Source of the DNA: Flavobacterium aerium
Lineage (GTDB): Bacteria > Bacteroidota > Bacteroidia > Flavobacteriales > Flavobacteriaceae
Length of the DNA: 64,000 nt
Direction of reading: 5' to 3'
NCBI RefSeq assembly: GCF_030766725.1
Contig: NZ_JARQWR010000003.1
Coordinates: 364,277 to 428,276, forward strand
In this document: piece after piece, positions 50,936 to 59,784 of the stretch
Numbering within the stretch: the first letter of the stretch is position 1
How the letters are laid out: every line of letters begins with the position of its first letter
The notes under the pieces: model-generated
Databases searched by the model: none
What the model was told of the DNA's origin: nothing
The model's input: only the letters and a program-made list of their open reading frames with translations
Made by a program: the position numbers and the translations under genes

Positions 50936-52237
50936 TTATTTTGTTTTGAATTTGATAGTATATGTAGTTTCTTTCAAAGGATATCCATCTTTTGATTTAA
51001 AACTTCGATTCGTAATCACAAATTCATATTCTTTATTGGGCTTGAGACCTACATTCATTACCATCGTTTTGTCATTGTTTTCAAAACCTTTTACACCAGT
51101 AAGAGGAAAATAGTCTTTTCCCTTTTCCGAAAAACTTATGGAATAATTCTTAGGCATCATTTCCTTAGAAAAAGTCACCCTAAGTTCTTTTAAATCAGGA
51201 TTTACATCATTATTATCATTGATAGAAGGATTAATCTCTACGATGAATGGTTGGTTCTTCGAATATTCTTCTATGATTTTCTTTTTATTAATTTTCTCTG
51301 GATAGAATTTAAATTTTGATAAAAAATTCTCGACGGCTTTAGTATTCCCATAATCCAATTCTATAATCTCTTTTATAGCCTTTTTTTTGTCTTTTGATTG
51401 ATTGTAGTAAGCTTTACAAATTTCATATCCAATATAATATCCCAAATCAGCACTTTCCTCTTTTTGATCTCCATTATACAACCAATTAGAAAAATCACTA
51501 GAAAACATTTCTTTCTTAAATGATTCTTTTATTTTTTTCTCATGCTCATTTCCATAAGAAAGATATTTTCTCTGTAGCGTGTTTTGCATCACTAATTCTG
51601 TTATGAAATCACACGAACCTTCACTAATGCATTGATTAAGAAGCATAGAACCTTTTCCTTCATTTTGCTGAGTATGGATGTATTCATGGATGTTTAAGGA
51701 TGTAATATTGTCTAATGATTGTTCTGCAAATACATTTTTCAACCAGTTATTCTTAAATTCAGAAACATCGGTCAAGTAATCTCCAGTAGCAATTTCAGCA
51801 CCAATTAAAACCATATTTCCTTTTACCGTTCCACCAGAACGTAATCCTCCAATTGTAAAATACATCTCTGCATCTTTTAACTCTGGGTATAATCTTTTCA
51901 AATTTTCAATTACTTTTTCAAAATCAGCAGTTTTCTTTTTAACCGATAAAGTGTTTGCTCTTATAGAATTCCAAAACTTAGGATATTTTTCAATCAACTC
52001 AACCCAAAGTGTATCATTGTATTGTCTTGTTTCCATGAAGGCTTTCAGCCCTTTAGTGCCTTTATCAATATATAACTTATTTATTAAATTTATCTTTTTT
52101 GAAAAATCACTGACTTGTTGAACGCTGTCATATGCAGTCCAGAAATTATCGATATCAGAAGTATAGATTTTTTGTGTTTTTTGAGAGAAAGAATGGGTAG
52201 ATAATAGAACTGTAAGGATCAGAAAAAATGCTTTCAT
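50936..52237 (-). CDS. Secreted zinc metalloprotease-like protein with Ig-like tail
   Basis: A 433-aa protein with a signal peptide (about 1-19, ending SFSQ). The gluzincin-type zinc site is HEYIH at 184-188 and the third ligand is probably Glu206 in SEGSCDF. The fold resembles the DUF2268-like predicted Zn proteases. The C-terminal 100 residues (LKELRVTFSKEM, YEFVITNRSFKSKDGYPL) look like a bacterial Ig-like (Big_5) domain. It is exported; the substrate is unknown. Confidence 0.72.
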   Translation of the reverse strand: MKAFFLILTVLLSTHSFSQKTQKIYTSDIDNFWTAYDSVQQVSDFSKKINLINKLYIDKGTKGLKAFMETRQYNDTLWVELIEKYPKFWNSIRANTLSVKKKTADFEKVIENLKRLYPELKDAEMYFTIGGLRSGGTVKGNMVLIGAEIATGDYLTDVSEFKNNWLKNVFAEQSLDNITSLNIHEYIHTQQNEGKGSMLLNQCISEGSCDFITELVMQNTLQRKYLSYGNEHEKKIKESFKKEMFSSDFSNWLYNGDQKEESADLGYYIGYEICKAYYNQSKDKKKAIKEIIELDYGNTKAVENFLSKFKFYPEKINKKKIIEEYSKNQPFIVEINPSINDNNDVNPDLKELRVTFSKEMMPKNYSISFSEKGKDYFPLTGVKGFENNDKTMVMNVGLKPNKEYEFVITNRSFKSKDGYPLKETTYTIKFKTK

Positions 52238-52480
52238 AGTGCTTTTTTATAATATATAGAGAGACAAATGTATCGAACTCCATATAAACGGCAAAACCAA
52301 AAATGTTTATTCCTTAGCATTTTAACACCTTAATAAAATCCTAAGTGTATTTACACTTAATATTTAAAAATTAAAACTACTCTTATTTGCTTTTTAACTT
52401 CTTTTATAAGAAATAAAAATAACAGTTCCCATTTAAATAATTAATGTAATTTGGAACTCATACTATTTACCTACCAACAA

Positions 52481-53746
52481 ATGAATTTATTCCAGAAATT
52501 GCTTTCGATTATAACCTTATTATTATCTATTAATAGTTCTTCTCAAAGCACAACTGCTTATTTATCGAGCCATTCCATTGATGTATTCGCCGATTTAGCA
52601 AACAGTATAGAGACGATTGATCCACAATTTTACAAGCATCAATTGTATTTAGTAGGTGAGATTCATGGAATTAAAAGCGGTCAAGATATTGATTATACTC
52701 TCTTAACTTTATTAAATAAAAAAATAAATGTAACGACATATATAGCAGAAATAGATTTTGCCAAAGCCTACTTTCTAAATCAATATTTAAAAACGGGTGA
52801 TGAAAAACTTATCGATATTGTTTTTCAGGATTGGGTTGAACAAGATGCACAATGGGCTAATACTGATTTTCAGAACAAAATAAAAAAGATTCGACAATTG
52901 AATCAAACGTTGCAGCCCAATCAAAGGATTCACTTTGAAGGTATTGACAAAATTCAAAATTCAATCCTTGTAGCCAAGTATATTAGAATACTTCAAAAGA
53001 ATAAATTCATTCAGAAGACGAGCTTAGTTTTCGGCCCATTATTAGAGGCATTGGATAAAAAAGAGGATGCATCAATTATCAATATTTCCACACAACTTTT
53101 GGAGCAATTACAACAAAACAAAGATTTTAAGTCTAATCCTAAACCATTTAATGCTTTAGAATTTGCCCTTACAAATTGTACGTTATTAAAATCTTCCAGA
53201 GAAGTAACCTTGTATGAAAATTTTACTAGCCTTTATAAAATTAAAGAATGGGAGAATAAAAAACTATACGGGTTCTTTGGGTTTGCTCATATATTACAAT
53301 CCAAAGGAAATGAAGGTAAAAGCGAGTTCTTAGCCACTAAAATTGAAAAAAATCCAGATTTACAGTTAGATGGAAAAATCCTTTCTCTTGCTCTTCTATA
53401 TGTTAACTCAAAAATGACTATTCCTACTATAGCTCTTCCAGAGGCATGGCAAGAAAAAGATAAAAAATTCACCGCCACAAAACATTTTAATCATGACGGT
53501 GAACTTATAAATATGGAAGGTATTGAAGACTTTAAAATTGTTACAAAACCTAATTCTAATACTTTATTCAATTTAGCCGGAATTGCTTCTCCTTTCTTCC
53601 ATAAAAACATTGTCATTCACTATGCGGATACAATGCCAAAGGGGCAACGCTTACTTTTAAATGAGAATGGAAAATATACAACGGATTATTTTCAATATAT
53701 CATTTTAGTTCGTGATTCTGAAGCAACTCAACCTATTTCAAAATAA
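52481..53746 (+). CDS. Secreted EreA/TraB-like hydrolase-fold protein
   Basis: A 421-aa protein from the ATG at 52481, with a signal peptide (about 1-22, ending NSSSQ). The motif LYLVGEIHGIKSGQD corresponds to the GEx-H site of the erythromycin esterase/TraB/ChaN superfamily; ICEGIDK in the family corresponds here to HFEGIDKI. A late FGFAHILQSKG gives a second His. Characterised relatives are esterases or metalloproteins; this one is secreted and uncharacterised. A near-consensus TAATTTG lies 27 bases upstream. It abuts, tail to tail, a gene of the same broad superfamily. Confidence 0.65.
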   Translation: MNLFQKLLSIITLLLSINSSSQSTTAYLSSHSIDVFADLANSIETIDPQFYKHQLYLVGEIHGIKSGQDIDYTLLTLLNKKINVTTYIAEIDFAKAYFLNQYLKTGDEKLIDIVFQDWVEQDAQWANTDFQNKIKKIRQLNQTLQPNQRIHFEGIDKIQNSILVAKYIRILQKNKFIQKTSLVFGPLLEALDKKEDASIINISTQLLEQLQQNKDFKSNPKPFNALEFALTNCTLLKSSREVTLYENFTSLYKIKEWENKKLYGFFGFAHILQSKGNEGKSEFLATKIEKNPDLQLDGKILSLALLYVNSKMTIPTIALPEAWQEKDKKFTATKHFNHDGELINMEGIEDFKIVTKPNSNTLFNLAGIASPFFHKNIVIHYADTMPKGQRLLLNENGKYTTDYFQYIILVRDSEATQPISK

Positions 53747-54547
53747 CTATTTCAATACATCTTTCAATTCCACTATCTCAAATCTTGGATCGTGTTTTAT
53801 AATATCGCGAATCACTGCAATATGACTGGCTCCTAATAAAACCATTACTTTATCATCTTTTTCTTCTGTCAGTTTTTGGATTAGAGAATACATATACAAG
53901 TTTCTTCTATACCATTCTGAAACCAAGTAGGCACCTACAAAATTATCTATCTTACCTGCTCTATTTGCAGTTCCTACATACCATCCAAGATCAGAATTCA
54001 TTGCTTTTTCTGTATTGCACTCTAATAGTAGTTCTGTTAACGTTAATTTCTCTCTTAATTTATTTTGCTCTCTTTCATATACTTTCATTTCATCTTCATT
54101 CTTTTTAATCAAATCCAATTGATTCGCCTCTTTCATTCCATTCTTCAAACTATCGTATGGGAAAAAAGTTTCTCTATAGTCAATTCCATATATTTTTTTA
54201 TGATTCAATTTCTTAGCAGATCGAATAGCTAATTGTACAATTTCATTTGATTTTTTCTGCATTAAACTGTCACTATTTTTACCATAAAACTTATCTAAAC
54301 TTTCCTGTTTTTGGTAATTCCATTCGATGAAAATTTTATCTGGGGAAAATTTCTTTATTTTATTCGCCATATTTTCCAATTCTTTTTGGCTCTTATCTGT
54401 CATCACATTAAAGCTATTGACTTTAGCTACGTCTAAGCCAGGGTTTTCAAAATGGAACGTTCCAATTAAAAGAATCTGTTTTTTCTTTGTTTGAGCAAAT
54501 GCAATATTTAAGCAAAAAAGAACTAGTAGTACGATGATTTTTTTCAT
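53747..54547 (-). CDS. DUF5694-like TraB/GumN-superfamily protein
   Basis: A 266-aa protein from the ATG at 54547 (the frame to 54595 adds 16 residues before the signal). It has a signal peptide (about 1-18). LLIGTFHFENPGLD is the GTxH motif, DKIFIEWNYQ the second strand with Glu, and MVLLGASHIAVIRDI the C-terminal GxxH motif, all as in DUF5694/TraB-type folds. It is probably a metal-dependent hydrolase. Its stop codon touches that of the convergent 52481 gene without a gap. Confidence 0.72.
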   Translation of the reverse strand: MKKIIVLLVLFCLNIAFAQTKKKQILLIGTFHFENPGLDVAKVNSFNVMTDKSQKELENMANKIKKFSPDKIFIEWNYQKQESLDKFYGKNSDSLMQKKSNEIVQLAIRSAKKLNHKKIYGIDYRETFFPYDSLKNGMKEANQLDLIKKNEDEMKVYEREQNKLREKLTLTELLLECNTEKAMNSDLGWYVGTANRAGKIDNFVGAYLVSEWYRRNLYMYSLIQKLTEEKDDKVMVLLGASHIAVIRDIIKHDPRFEIVELKDVLK

Positions 54548-54742
54548 AATGATTTTAGTTATTAAATTCTTGTCAAAAGTATACTGATACTTCAAGAGAA
54601 TTTTAAACTTTTGATGAACCCATCATAATCTATTTCCAACGCAAAGAATTTCAGTTTCAAAAATTTCGTGTAACATTTTTTTATGTTCATCACTCAAAAA
54701 GATGAGTTGGTATAAATATTCATTTCGTTCAAAACATAGTTG

Positions 54743-54750
54743 TATTTTTG
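54743..54750 (+). promoter_or_regulatory. -7 promoter element of the LytS/LytTR pair
   Basis: TATTTTTG, perfect TAnnTTTG match, 21 bases before the ATG at 54772. It excludes a TTG start at 54748. Confidence 0.6.
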
Positions 54751-54771
54751 AACTACACTTACACCCTAACC

Positions 54772-55818
54772 ATGAAAGTTAAAATTCCTTTTTATTATCA
54801 TATTCTCCTATTCATCGGGCTTTATTTTATTTTTTTTCTTTGGGATATTGGCGTTAAAGAGATTAATTTTTTTGAAAACTTCAATTCTTTTATTATTCTA
54901 TTTACGCTCAGTCAGTTTCTATCTCTTTTTATTGTTTATATTATCAATTTCTATACATTTTGTCATTGGTTTTTAAATAAAAAACGGATTGTACTTTTCC
55001 TACTCTCTACTCCTATTACGTTGCTATTATTTGCAGGAGTACGATACTTTATACAAGAAGTTGTACTTTTTGAAATTACAGGAATTCATAACTATGTAGA
55101 AGCCTCCCGAGCCATTGGACATTATATTCGAGATAATTTTTTCTTTGGGCTACCTTCTCTTGTTGTTAGTACATTAATGTATTTGTATTGGCAGTTTCAA
55201 CTTTCTCAAAATCAGAATCAACAATTATTTTTGGAAAATAAAAAAGCTGAATTTCAATTATTAAAATCCCAAGTCAGCCCACATTTCTTATTCAACACCT
55301 TAAACTCTTTCTATAGTGATTGGGTTGAAAAGGATCCAAAAACGGCTTCCGATTTAATGACTTTATCAAATTTACTTCGCTATCTGATTACTGAGAATGA
55401 TAAGGAGAATGTATTGTTATCTAAAGAAATTGAATTCGTCCAAAACTATATCCACCTCCAACAAAAACGATTTGAAAATCAACTTTATTTGGATTTTTCA
55501 ATAGACGGAAGTTCTACTAATGAAACTATTTTACCGGCTGTACTTATTCATTTTGTTGAAAATGTTTTTAAACATGGTCAATTGAATCAAAAGGAAATAA
55601 TGGCTAGAATAAATATAAAAATTGAATCTTCTTTTTTAGAAATATCTACATCTAATCTTATCCAGAATGGAGAAAATTATACCTCTACAGGGATTGGATA
55701 TGAGAATTTAATAAAACGTTTAGAATATGCTTATAAAGGAGATTTTAAACTCAAAAAGTTCACAGAAAATAATATATTTATGACCTATTTAAAAATCCCA
55801 TTAAAGAGAAATTCATGA
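54772..55818 (+). CDS. LytS-type membrane sensor histidine kinase
   Basis: A 348-aa kinase with four membrane helices (about 8-27, 40-64, 75-93, 125-145) followed by a His_kinase domain (about 160-235; LKSQVSPHFLFNTLNSFY with the phospho-acceptor His) and a degenerate HATPase domain ending with TGIGYENLIKRLE. It lacks a recognisable periplasmic sensor. Its last four bases overlap the start of the LytTR regulator gene, so the pair is translationally coupled. Confidence 0.88.
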   Translation: MKVKIPFYYHILLFIGLYFIFFLWDIGVKEINFFENFNSFIILFTLSQFLSLFIVYIINFYTFCHWFLNKKRIVLFLLSTPITLLLFAGVRYFIQEVVLFEITGIHNYVEASRAIGHYIRDNFFFGLPSLVVSTLMYLYWQFQLSQNQNQQLFLENKKAEFQLLKSQVSPHFLFNTLNSFYSDWVEKDPKTASDLMTLSNLLRYLITENDKENVLLSKEIEFVQNYIHLQQKRFENQLYLDFSIDGSSTNETILPAVLIHFVENVFKHGQLNQKEIMARINIKIESSFLEISTSNLIQNGENYTSTGIGYENLIKRLEYAYKGDFKLKKFTENNIFMTYLKIPLKRNS

Positions 55819-56516
55819 AATTGAAATGTATCATCGTTGACGACGAACCGCCTGCAATACGATTGCTTGAAAACTACGTAGAGAAAGTTTCTTTCTTGGA
55901 AAAAGTAGGTACATTCAACGATTCCTTGAAAGCTTTGGAGTTTTTAAACTCACATGCAGTCAATTTAGTTTTTCTGGATATTCAAATGCCTCAATTAACA
56001 GGATTACAACTATCCAAAATCATATCAAAAGATATTCAAATCATTTTCACAACAGCTTATCCAGACTTTGCTATGGAAGGATATGAGCTTAATGCTGTCG
56101 ATTACTTATTGAAGCCTATTGCCTTTGAACGTTTTTATCAGGCTGTTACCAAATTAAACACTGTTAAAAATATAGATAGTACTCCAATTAGTCAAGATTT
56201 TATTTTTGTGAAAACTGATGGTAAAAATAAATTCTCCAAATTATTTCTGAAAGATATCCTCTATGCAGAAGCTCTACAGAACTATGTTTGCATACATACA
56301 AAGGAACAGCAATATATCACCCATTCTTCTCTTAAAAATGTAGTAGAGTCATTGCCCCAACAAGATTTTATTCAAATTCATAAATCATTTATTGTTGCAT
56401 TAAAACAAATTATGCAAACCGATAGTTTTTCTATTCAGATTGCCGGAAAAGAAATCCCAATTGGGGCTACCTTCAAAGATGCTTTTTTCAAGCGAATAAA
56501 TGAAAATACGATTTGA
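55815..56516 (+). CDS. LytTR-type response regulator
   Basis: A 233-aa regulator: a receiver domain (1-115; acidic pair Asp9-Asp10, phospho-acceptor in LVFLDIQMP, Lys in LLKP) and a LytTR DNA-binding domain (about 135-230; FVKTDGKNKFSKLFLKDILY and HKSFIVALKQI). LytTR domains bind DNA with a beta-fold and often control surface or adhesion genes. It is coupled to the LytS-type kinase and convergent with the NarL-type regulator, with only 2 bases between the stop codons. Confidence 0.9.
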   Translation: MKLKCIIVDDEPPAIRLLENYVEKVSFLEKVGTFNDSLKALEFLNSHAVNLVFLDIQMPQLTGLQLSKIISKDIQIIFTTAYPDFAMEGYELNAVDYLLKPIAFERFYQAVTKLNTVKNIDSTPISQDFIFVKTDGKNKFSKLFLKDILYAEALQNYVCIHTKEQQYITHSSLKNVVESLPQQDFIQIHKSFIVALKQIMQTDSFSIQIAGKEIPIGATFKDAFFKRINENTI

Positions 56517-56518
56517 TT

Positions 56519-57181
56519 CTAAAGATCATCCAATACAATAATTTCATTTTTCAGAGCAAAAACAACTAATCCTGCCACGTTTTTTGAATCTGTTTTTAAC
56601 ATCAGATTATTGCGATGTCCTTCTACGGTTCGCATACTAATGAATAGTTTACTCGCCATTTCATTAGTATTAAGCTGTAGGCAAATTAGTTTTAGAATTT
56701 CTTTTTCTCTGCAGGTTAGAATTTCACTAAAATAGCTCTTCTTTTTGGCATTATTATAATGTTTTGATTTTTCATGAATCACTTCCATCACCAAATCATT
56801 GTAATAAAATCCTTTGGTACTTAGAGTTTGAATCGTAGTAATTAACTCTTGTGGTGTGGCATTTTTCATTAAATAGGATGCAGCACCCAAGTCAATCATA
56901 TTAATAATGAATGATTTTGTGTTGTAACTGGTCAGAACAACCACTTTTATATCGGGATACATATGCCCTACCATTTTAGTGGCATTAATGCCATCTAAAA
57001 TAGGCATTCGAATATCCATAATAATAATATCAGGAAGTTCTTTTTCTTGTTCTAAATAGGTCATTAATTCTTCCCCATTAGAAGCTTCATAAACAATCTC
57101 AATGTTTTCTTCCCTTTGTAGAAGGAAAGCAATTCCACTTCTAAACAAAGGTTCGTCGTCTGCTAAAACTATACGTATCAT
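56519..57181 (-). CDS. NarL/FixJ-type response regulator
   Basis: A 220-aa protein: receiver domain (1-120; Asp8-Asp9, phospho-Asp in IIIMDIRMP, Lys near 108) and a LuxR-type HTH (about 150-215; LTCREKEILKLICLQLNTNE and RTVEGHRNNLMLK). It is the last gene of a minus-strand operon with the cognate HisKA_3 kinase 10 bases upstream. Confidence 0.9.
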   Translation of the reverse strand: MIRIVLADDEPLFRSGIAFLLQREENIEIVYEASNGEELMTYLEQEKELPDIIIMDIRMPILDGINATKMVGHMYPDIKVVVLTSYNTKSFIINMIDLGAASYLMKNATPQELITTIQTLSTKGFYYNDLVMEVIHEKSKHYNNAKKKSYFSEILTCREKEILKLICLQLNTNEMASKLFISMRTVEGHRNNLMLKTDSKNVAGLVVFALKNEIIVLDDL

Positions 57182-57191
57182 ATCGCTGAAG

Positions 57192-57986
57192 TTAAAATTC
57201 CATACTAATTTTTACCCCGTTATTAATACTGGATGTAACCCCGATTTTAGCATCCATATAATCAATTCTACTTTCTATATTTTTCATCCCTAACCCCCTA
57301 CTGAATTCAATACTTGAGGTATCGAAACCAATACCATTATCCTTATAACTACATCTTATTTTTCCTTGATTTTCATCAAAAGAAACGTCTATTATGGTGG
57401 CTTTACCATGTCTCAGTGAATTATTCATCAGCTCTTGGAGGATTCTAAAGACATGTAAATTCATTTTACTGTCCAATCGTTCCATATTGGCATTATTATT
57501 ATAATTTACCTTAACATGTCCGCTACTACTAAATTCATTACATAGTTCCTCAATACCTGCGTCTAATCCAAATCGTTCCAATACTGGAGGAAACAAATTG
57601 TGCGCGATTTGTCTTGAACTCTCAATCGCTTTTCCCGATAATTCAAGTATATTTTCGATGGTTGTTTTGGCTTCCGTCTCTTTAAGATCTTTCATTGATA
57701 ATATATGACAGTTCAAAGAAATAATATTCAATTTAGAACTGATATCATCATGTAAATCATGAGCTATTCTTTTGCGTTCTTCTTCCTGTGTCATAATCGT
57801 GGATTGCAAAAGATCTTTATGAAACTGTACCTCAGCATCTTTTTTTTCCATTTCTTTTTGAACTATCTTTCTTTTTGAAAAATAAAAGAATACCATCAAT
57901 ATTATTCCCATCAAAAACATGAGAAAAACACCACTAATTACAATCAATCCTGCTTTATTTTGTTCAGAGAAAAATTCTTCCGCCAT
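57192..57986 (-). CDS. NarX-type sensor histidine kinase
   Basis: A 264-aa kinase with one membrane helix (about 12-34), a short coiled coil, a HisKA_3 domain (phospho-acceptor His in RKRIAHDLHDDISSKLN is written here in two parts: RKRIAHDLH and DDISSKLN) and an HATPase domain (NSLRHG, DNGIGFD). HDLHDD is the hallmark of the NarX/DegS type. The stop of the upstream membrane gene lies 43 bases inside its start, so they are coupled. Confidence 0.9.
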   Translation of the reverse strand: MAEEFFSEQNKAGLIVISGVFLMFLMGIILMVFFYFSKRKIVQKEMEKKDAEVQFHKDLLQSTIMTQEEERKRIAHDLHDDISSKLNIISLNCHILSMKDLKETEAKTTIENILELSGKAIESSRQIAHNLFPPVLERFGLDAGIEELCNEFSSSGHVKVNYNNNANMERLDSKMNLHVFRILQELMNNSLRHGKATIIDVSFDENQGKIRCSYKDNGIGFDTSSIEFSRGLGMKNIESRIDYMDAKIGVTSSINNGVKISMEF

Positions 57987-58591
57987 TCATAAGTTATTAA
58001 TAATTGATATATAATAAATAAGACCCCATTAATTTCCCATATCAGGAGATCCATATCATTACCAAAAGAAACAAATGAAGCTGCTGACGCAAAAATTAAA
58101 ACACTACTCAATAAGTAAAAGAAAATGCCAATATTAACATAATAAAAATACAACTTTTTTGTCAATAGCTCATCAAAATATAGTACAGAATATACTATTA
58201 AAACTGAAGCTGTACCTAAAAAACCTATTGAATTGAAAGTGTGATATAATTTTGGATCAATCAGATACTGTATCATAAGTGCTACGAAAATAGCACTAGA
58301 AGTATATTTTATAATATTACTTTTCTTATCATTTATCCCTCGAAAATTATGATAATAAAAAAAACTAACCAGTACAAACTGGAAGAAAAGATAATAATTT
58401 GAAAGAAAATGATTGTTCATTCTATGAGATGCATAGACTTCCATCACTAACTGAATAACCCCAATACTAAAAAGATAAAAAACAAAAAATTTATAGGCTT
58501 TTTTATTCTTAAAAAAGCCTATAATGTAAATTATAATATTGATAAAAAGGATTACATATCCAATACTGGATACAATTTTTAATCCATCCAT
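57944..58591 (-). CDS. Seven-helix membrane protein of a two-component operon
   Basis: A 215-aa integral membrane protein with about seven hydrophobic helices spread across its length and a short basic C-terminus (EWRKNFSLNKIKQD). It overlaps the kinase gene by 43 bases and may act as the membrane sensor that the short kinase lacks. No family name is known to me. Confidence 0.72.
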   Translation of the reverse strand: MDGLKIVSSIGYVILFINIIIYIIGFFKNKKAYKFFVFYLFSIGVIQLVMEVYASHRMNNHFLSNYYLFFQFVLVSFFYYHNFRGINDKKSNIIKYTSSAIFVALMIQYLIDPKLYHTFNSIGFLGTASVLIVYSVLYFDELLTKKLYFYYVNIGIFFYLLSSVLIFASAASFVSFGNDMDLLIWEINGVLFIIYQLLITYEWRKNFSLNKIKQD

Positions 58592-58608
58592 TTATTAAAG
58601 TTTATGTT

Positions 58609-58986
58609 CTATTCTATAGGGCGGAAAACATCGTTTAATGGACTTGTAATATCACAAGAAGGAGGGCATGGTCTTGTAAAATCATAGATTTGACCATCTG
58701 ATCTATTTGATTCAACAGTAATCATATCAATATAAGTTTCTACTTTCTTATCATAACGAGCTCCTACAAACATTAATTTTTCAATATTATCATCATCAAC
58801 TCCGATATAAGCTCTTACTGCATCTATCTCTTCTGATAGAATACCTAATAAATCTTCTTTAGGAATTAAAAAAGCATGTAACTCATTGTGTGCATTGTAA
58901 GTACTTTCTTCTTCTCTCCATCTTCTAGCCCATTTTTGAGCAACATCTAATTTAATTGTAGTGTCGAATTTATTTTCGTCAGACAT
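58609..58986 (-). CDS. Conserved hypothetical protein of the two-component operon
   Basis: A 125-aa soluble protein with no signal peptide. The N-terminus (KFDTTIKLDVAQKWARRWREE) is helical and basic, the centre FLIPKEDLLGILSEEIDAV, and the end carries FTRPCPPSCDITSP with a CPPSC motif. It is the first gene of the minus-strand operon, 17 bases upstream of the membrane protein gene, with a TAAGTTTG promoter element at 59037-59030. Function unknown. Confidence 0.6.
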   Translation of the reverse strand: MSDENKFDTTIKLDVAQKWARRWREEESTYNAHNELHAFLIPKEDLLGILSEEIDAVRAYIGVDDDNIEKLMFVGARYDKKVETYIDMITVESNRSDGQIYDFTRPCPPSCDITSPLNDVFRPIE

Positions 58987-59029
58987 AATTTTTTGATTTT
59001 TTGATTATTTTTTTCGGTTAATAGTACTA

Positions 59030-59037
59030 CAAACTTA
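59030..59037 (-). promoter_or_regulatory. -7 promoter element of the NarX/NarL-type operon
   Basis: TAAGTTTG on the minus strand matches TAnnTTTG, about 43 bases before the first start codon at 58986. Confidence 0.55.
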
Positions 59038-59178
59038 CCACTTTTATTATGAATTTATTCTCATGATGCACCATAAAAACATTATATTATTCTAATAATA
59101 AAGTTAAAAAATAACAAATAGAGAATTTCAGACACCAAAACAGGTATTTCTACCCGCTTTTAAGAATTAGGGATAAAT

Positions 59179-59186
59179 TAAATTTG
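59179..59186 (+). promoter_or_regulatory. -7 promoter element of the tail-collar gene
   Basis: TAAATTTG, perfect consensus, 27 bases before the ATG at 59214; excludes the TTG at 59184. Confidence 0.6.
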
Positions 59187-59213
59187 TGCTATAAACTTAA
59201 AAACCTAGAAATT

Positions 59214-59768
59214 ATGGACGAATACATTGGAATTATCAAATTATTTGCAGGTAGCTACGCACCTCAAAATTATGAGTTTTGTGCAGGACAAACATTAGGA
59301 ATTAATCAATATCAAACATTATTTGCAATCATAGGAACTACTTATGGAGGAAATGGTCAAACTAATTTTATGTTACCCGATCTAAGAAGTAGAGTTGCTG
59401 TTGGCGCAGGTCAAGGTATAGGCTTATCAAATTATATTCCTGGTGAAGTAATCGGTACAGAGAATAATTCTATTCTTCTCAGTAATATGCCACCTCATAA
59501 TCATGCTGGACAATTATCTGTAAATTCAGGTGATTCAACTGTTAGTACACCTGTAGCCGGAAATAGTATTGCCACCCCAGGGGCAATATCAGGTAGATCA
59601 TTTGTAGGAACGCTAGGATACAATGCCGCTGCTCCAAATGTAGTCTTAAATAATGGATCTGTAACAACAGGAATATCAGGTTCTGGTATACCTGTTAATA
59701 ATATACAACCTTCATTAGGTTTAAATTATATTATTTGCGTGAATGGTATTTATCCTCCTAGACCCTAA
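59214..59768 (+). CDS. Phage tail-collar (MdpB-like) domain protein
   Basis: A 184-aa protein starting MDEYIGIIKLFAGSYAPQNYEFC, followed by GQTLGINQYQTLFAIIGTTYGG and NFMLPDLRSRVAVGAGQG, which is the Tail_Collar motif block. The central LSNMPPHNHAG and the Gly/Ser-rich middle lead to a short beta end. Chromosomal copies outside prophages are often called microcystin-dependent protein; they may be secreted adhesins or part of contractile systems. No signal peptide or phage genes are nearby. Divergent from the NarX/NarL operon. Confidence 0.78.
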   Translation: MDEYIGIIKLFAGSYAPQNYEFCAGQTLGINQYQTLFAIIGTTYGGNGQTNFMLPDLRSRVAVGAGQGIGLSNYIPGEVIGTENNSILLSNMPPHNHAGQLSVNSGDSTVSTPVAGNSIATPGAISGRSFVGTLGYNAAAPNVVLNNGSVTTGISGSGIPVNNIQPSLGLNYIICVNGIYPPRP

Positions 59769-59784
59769 TAATTTTTAAAAAAAA

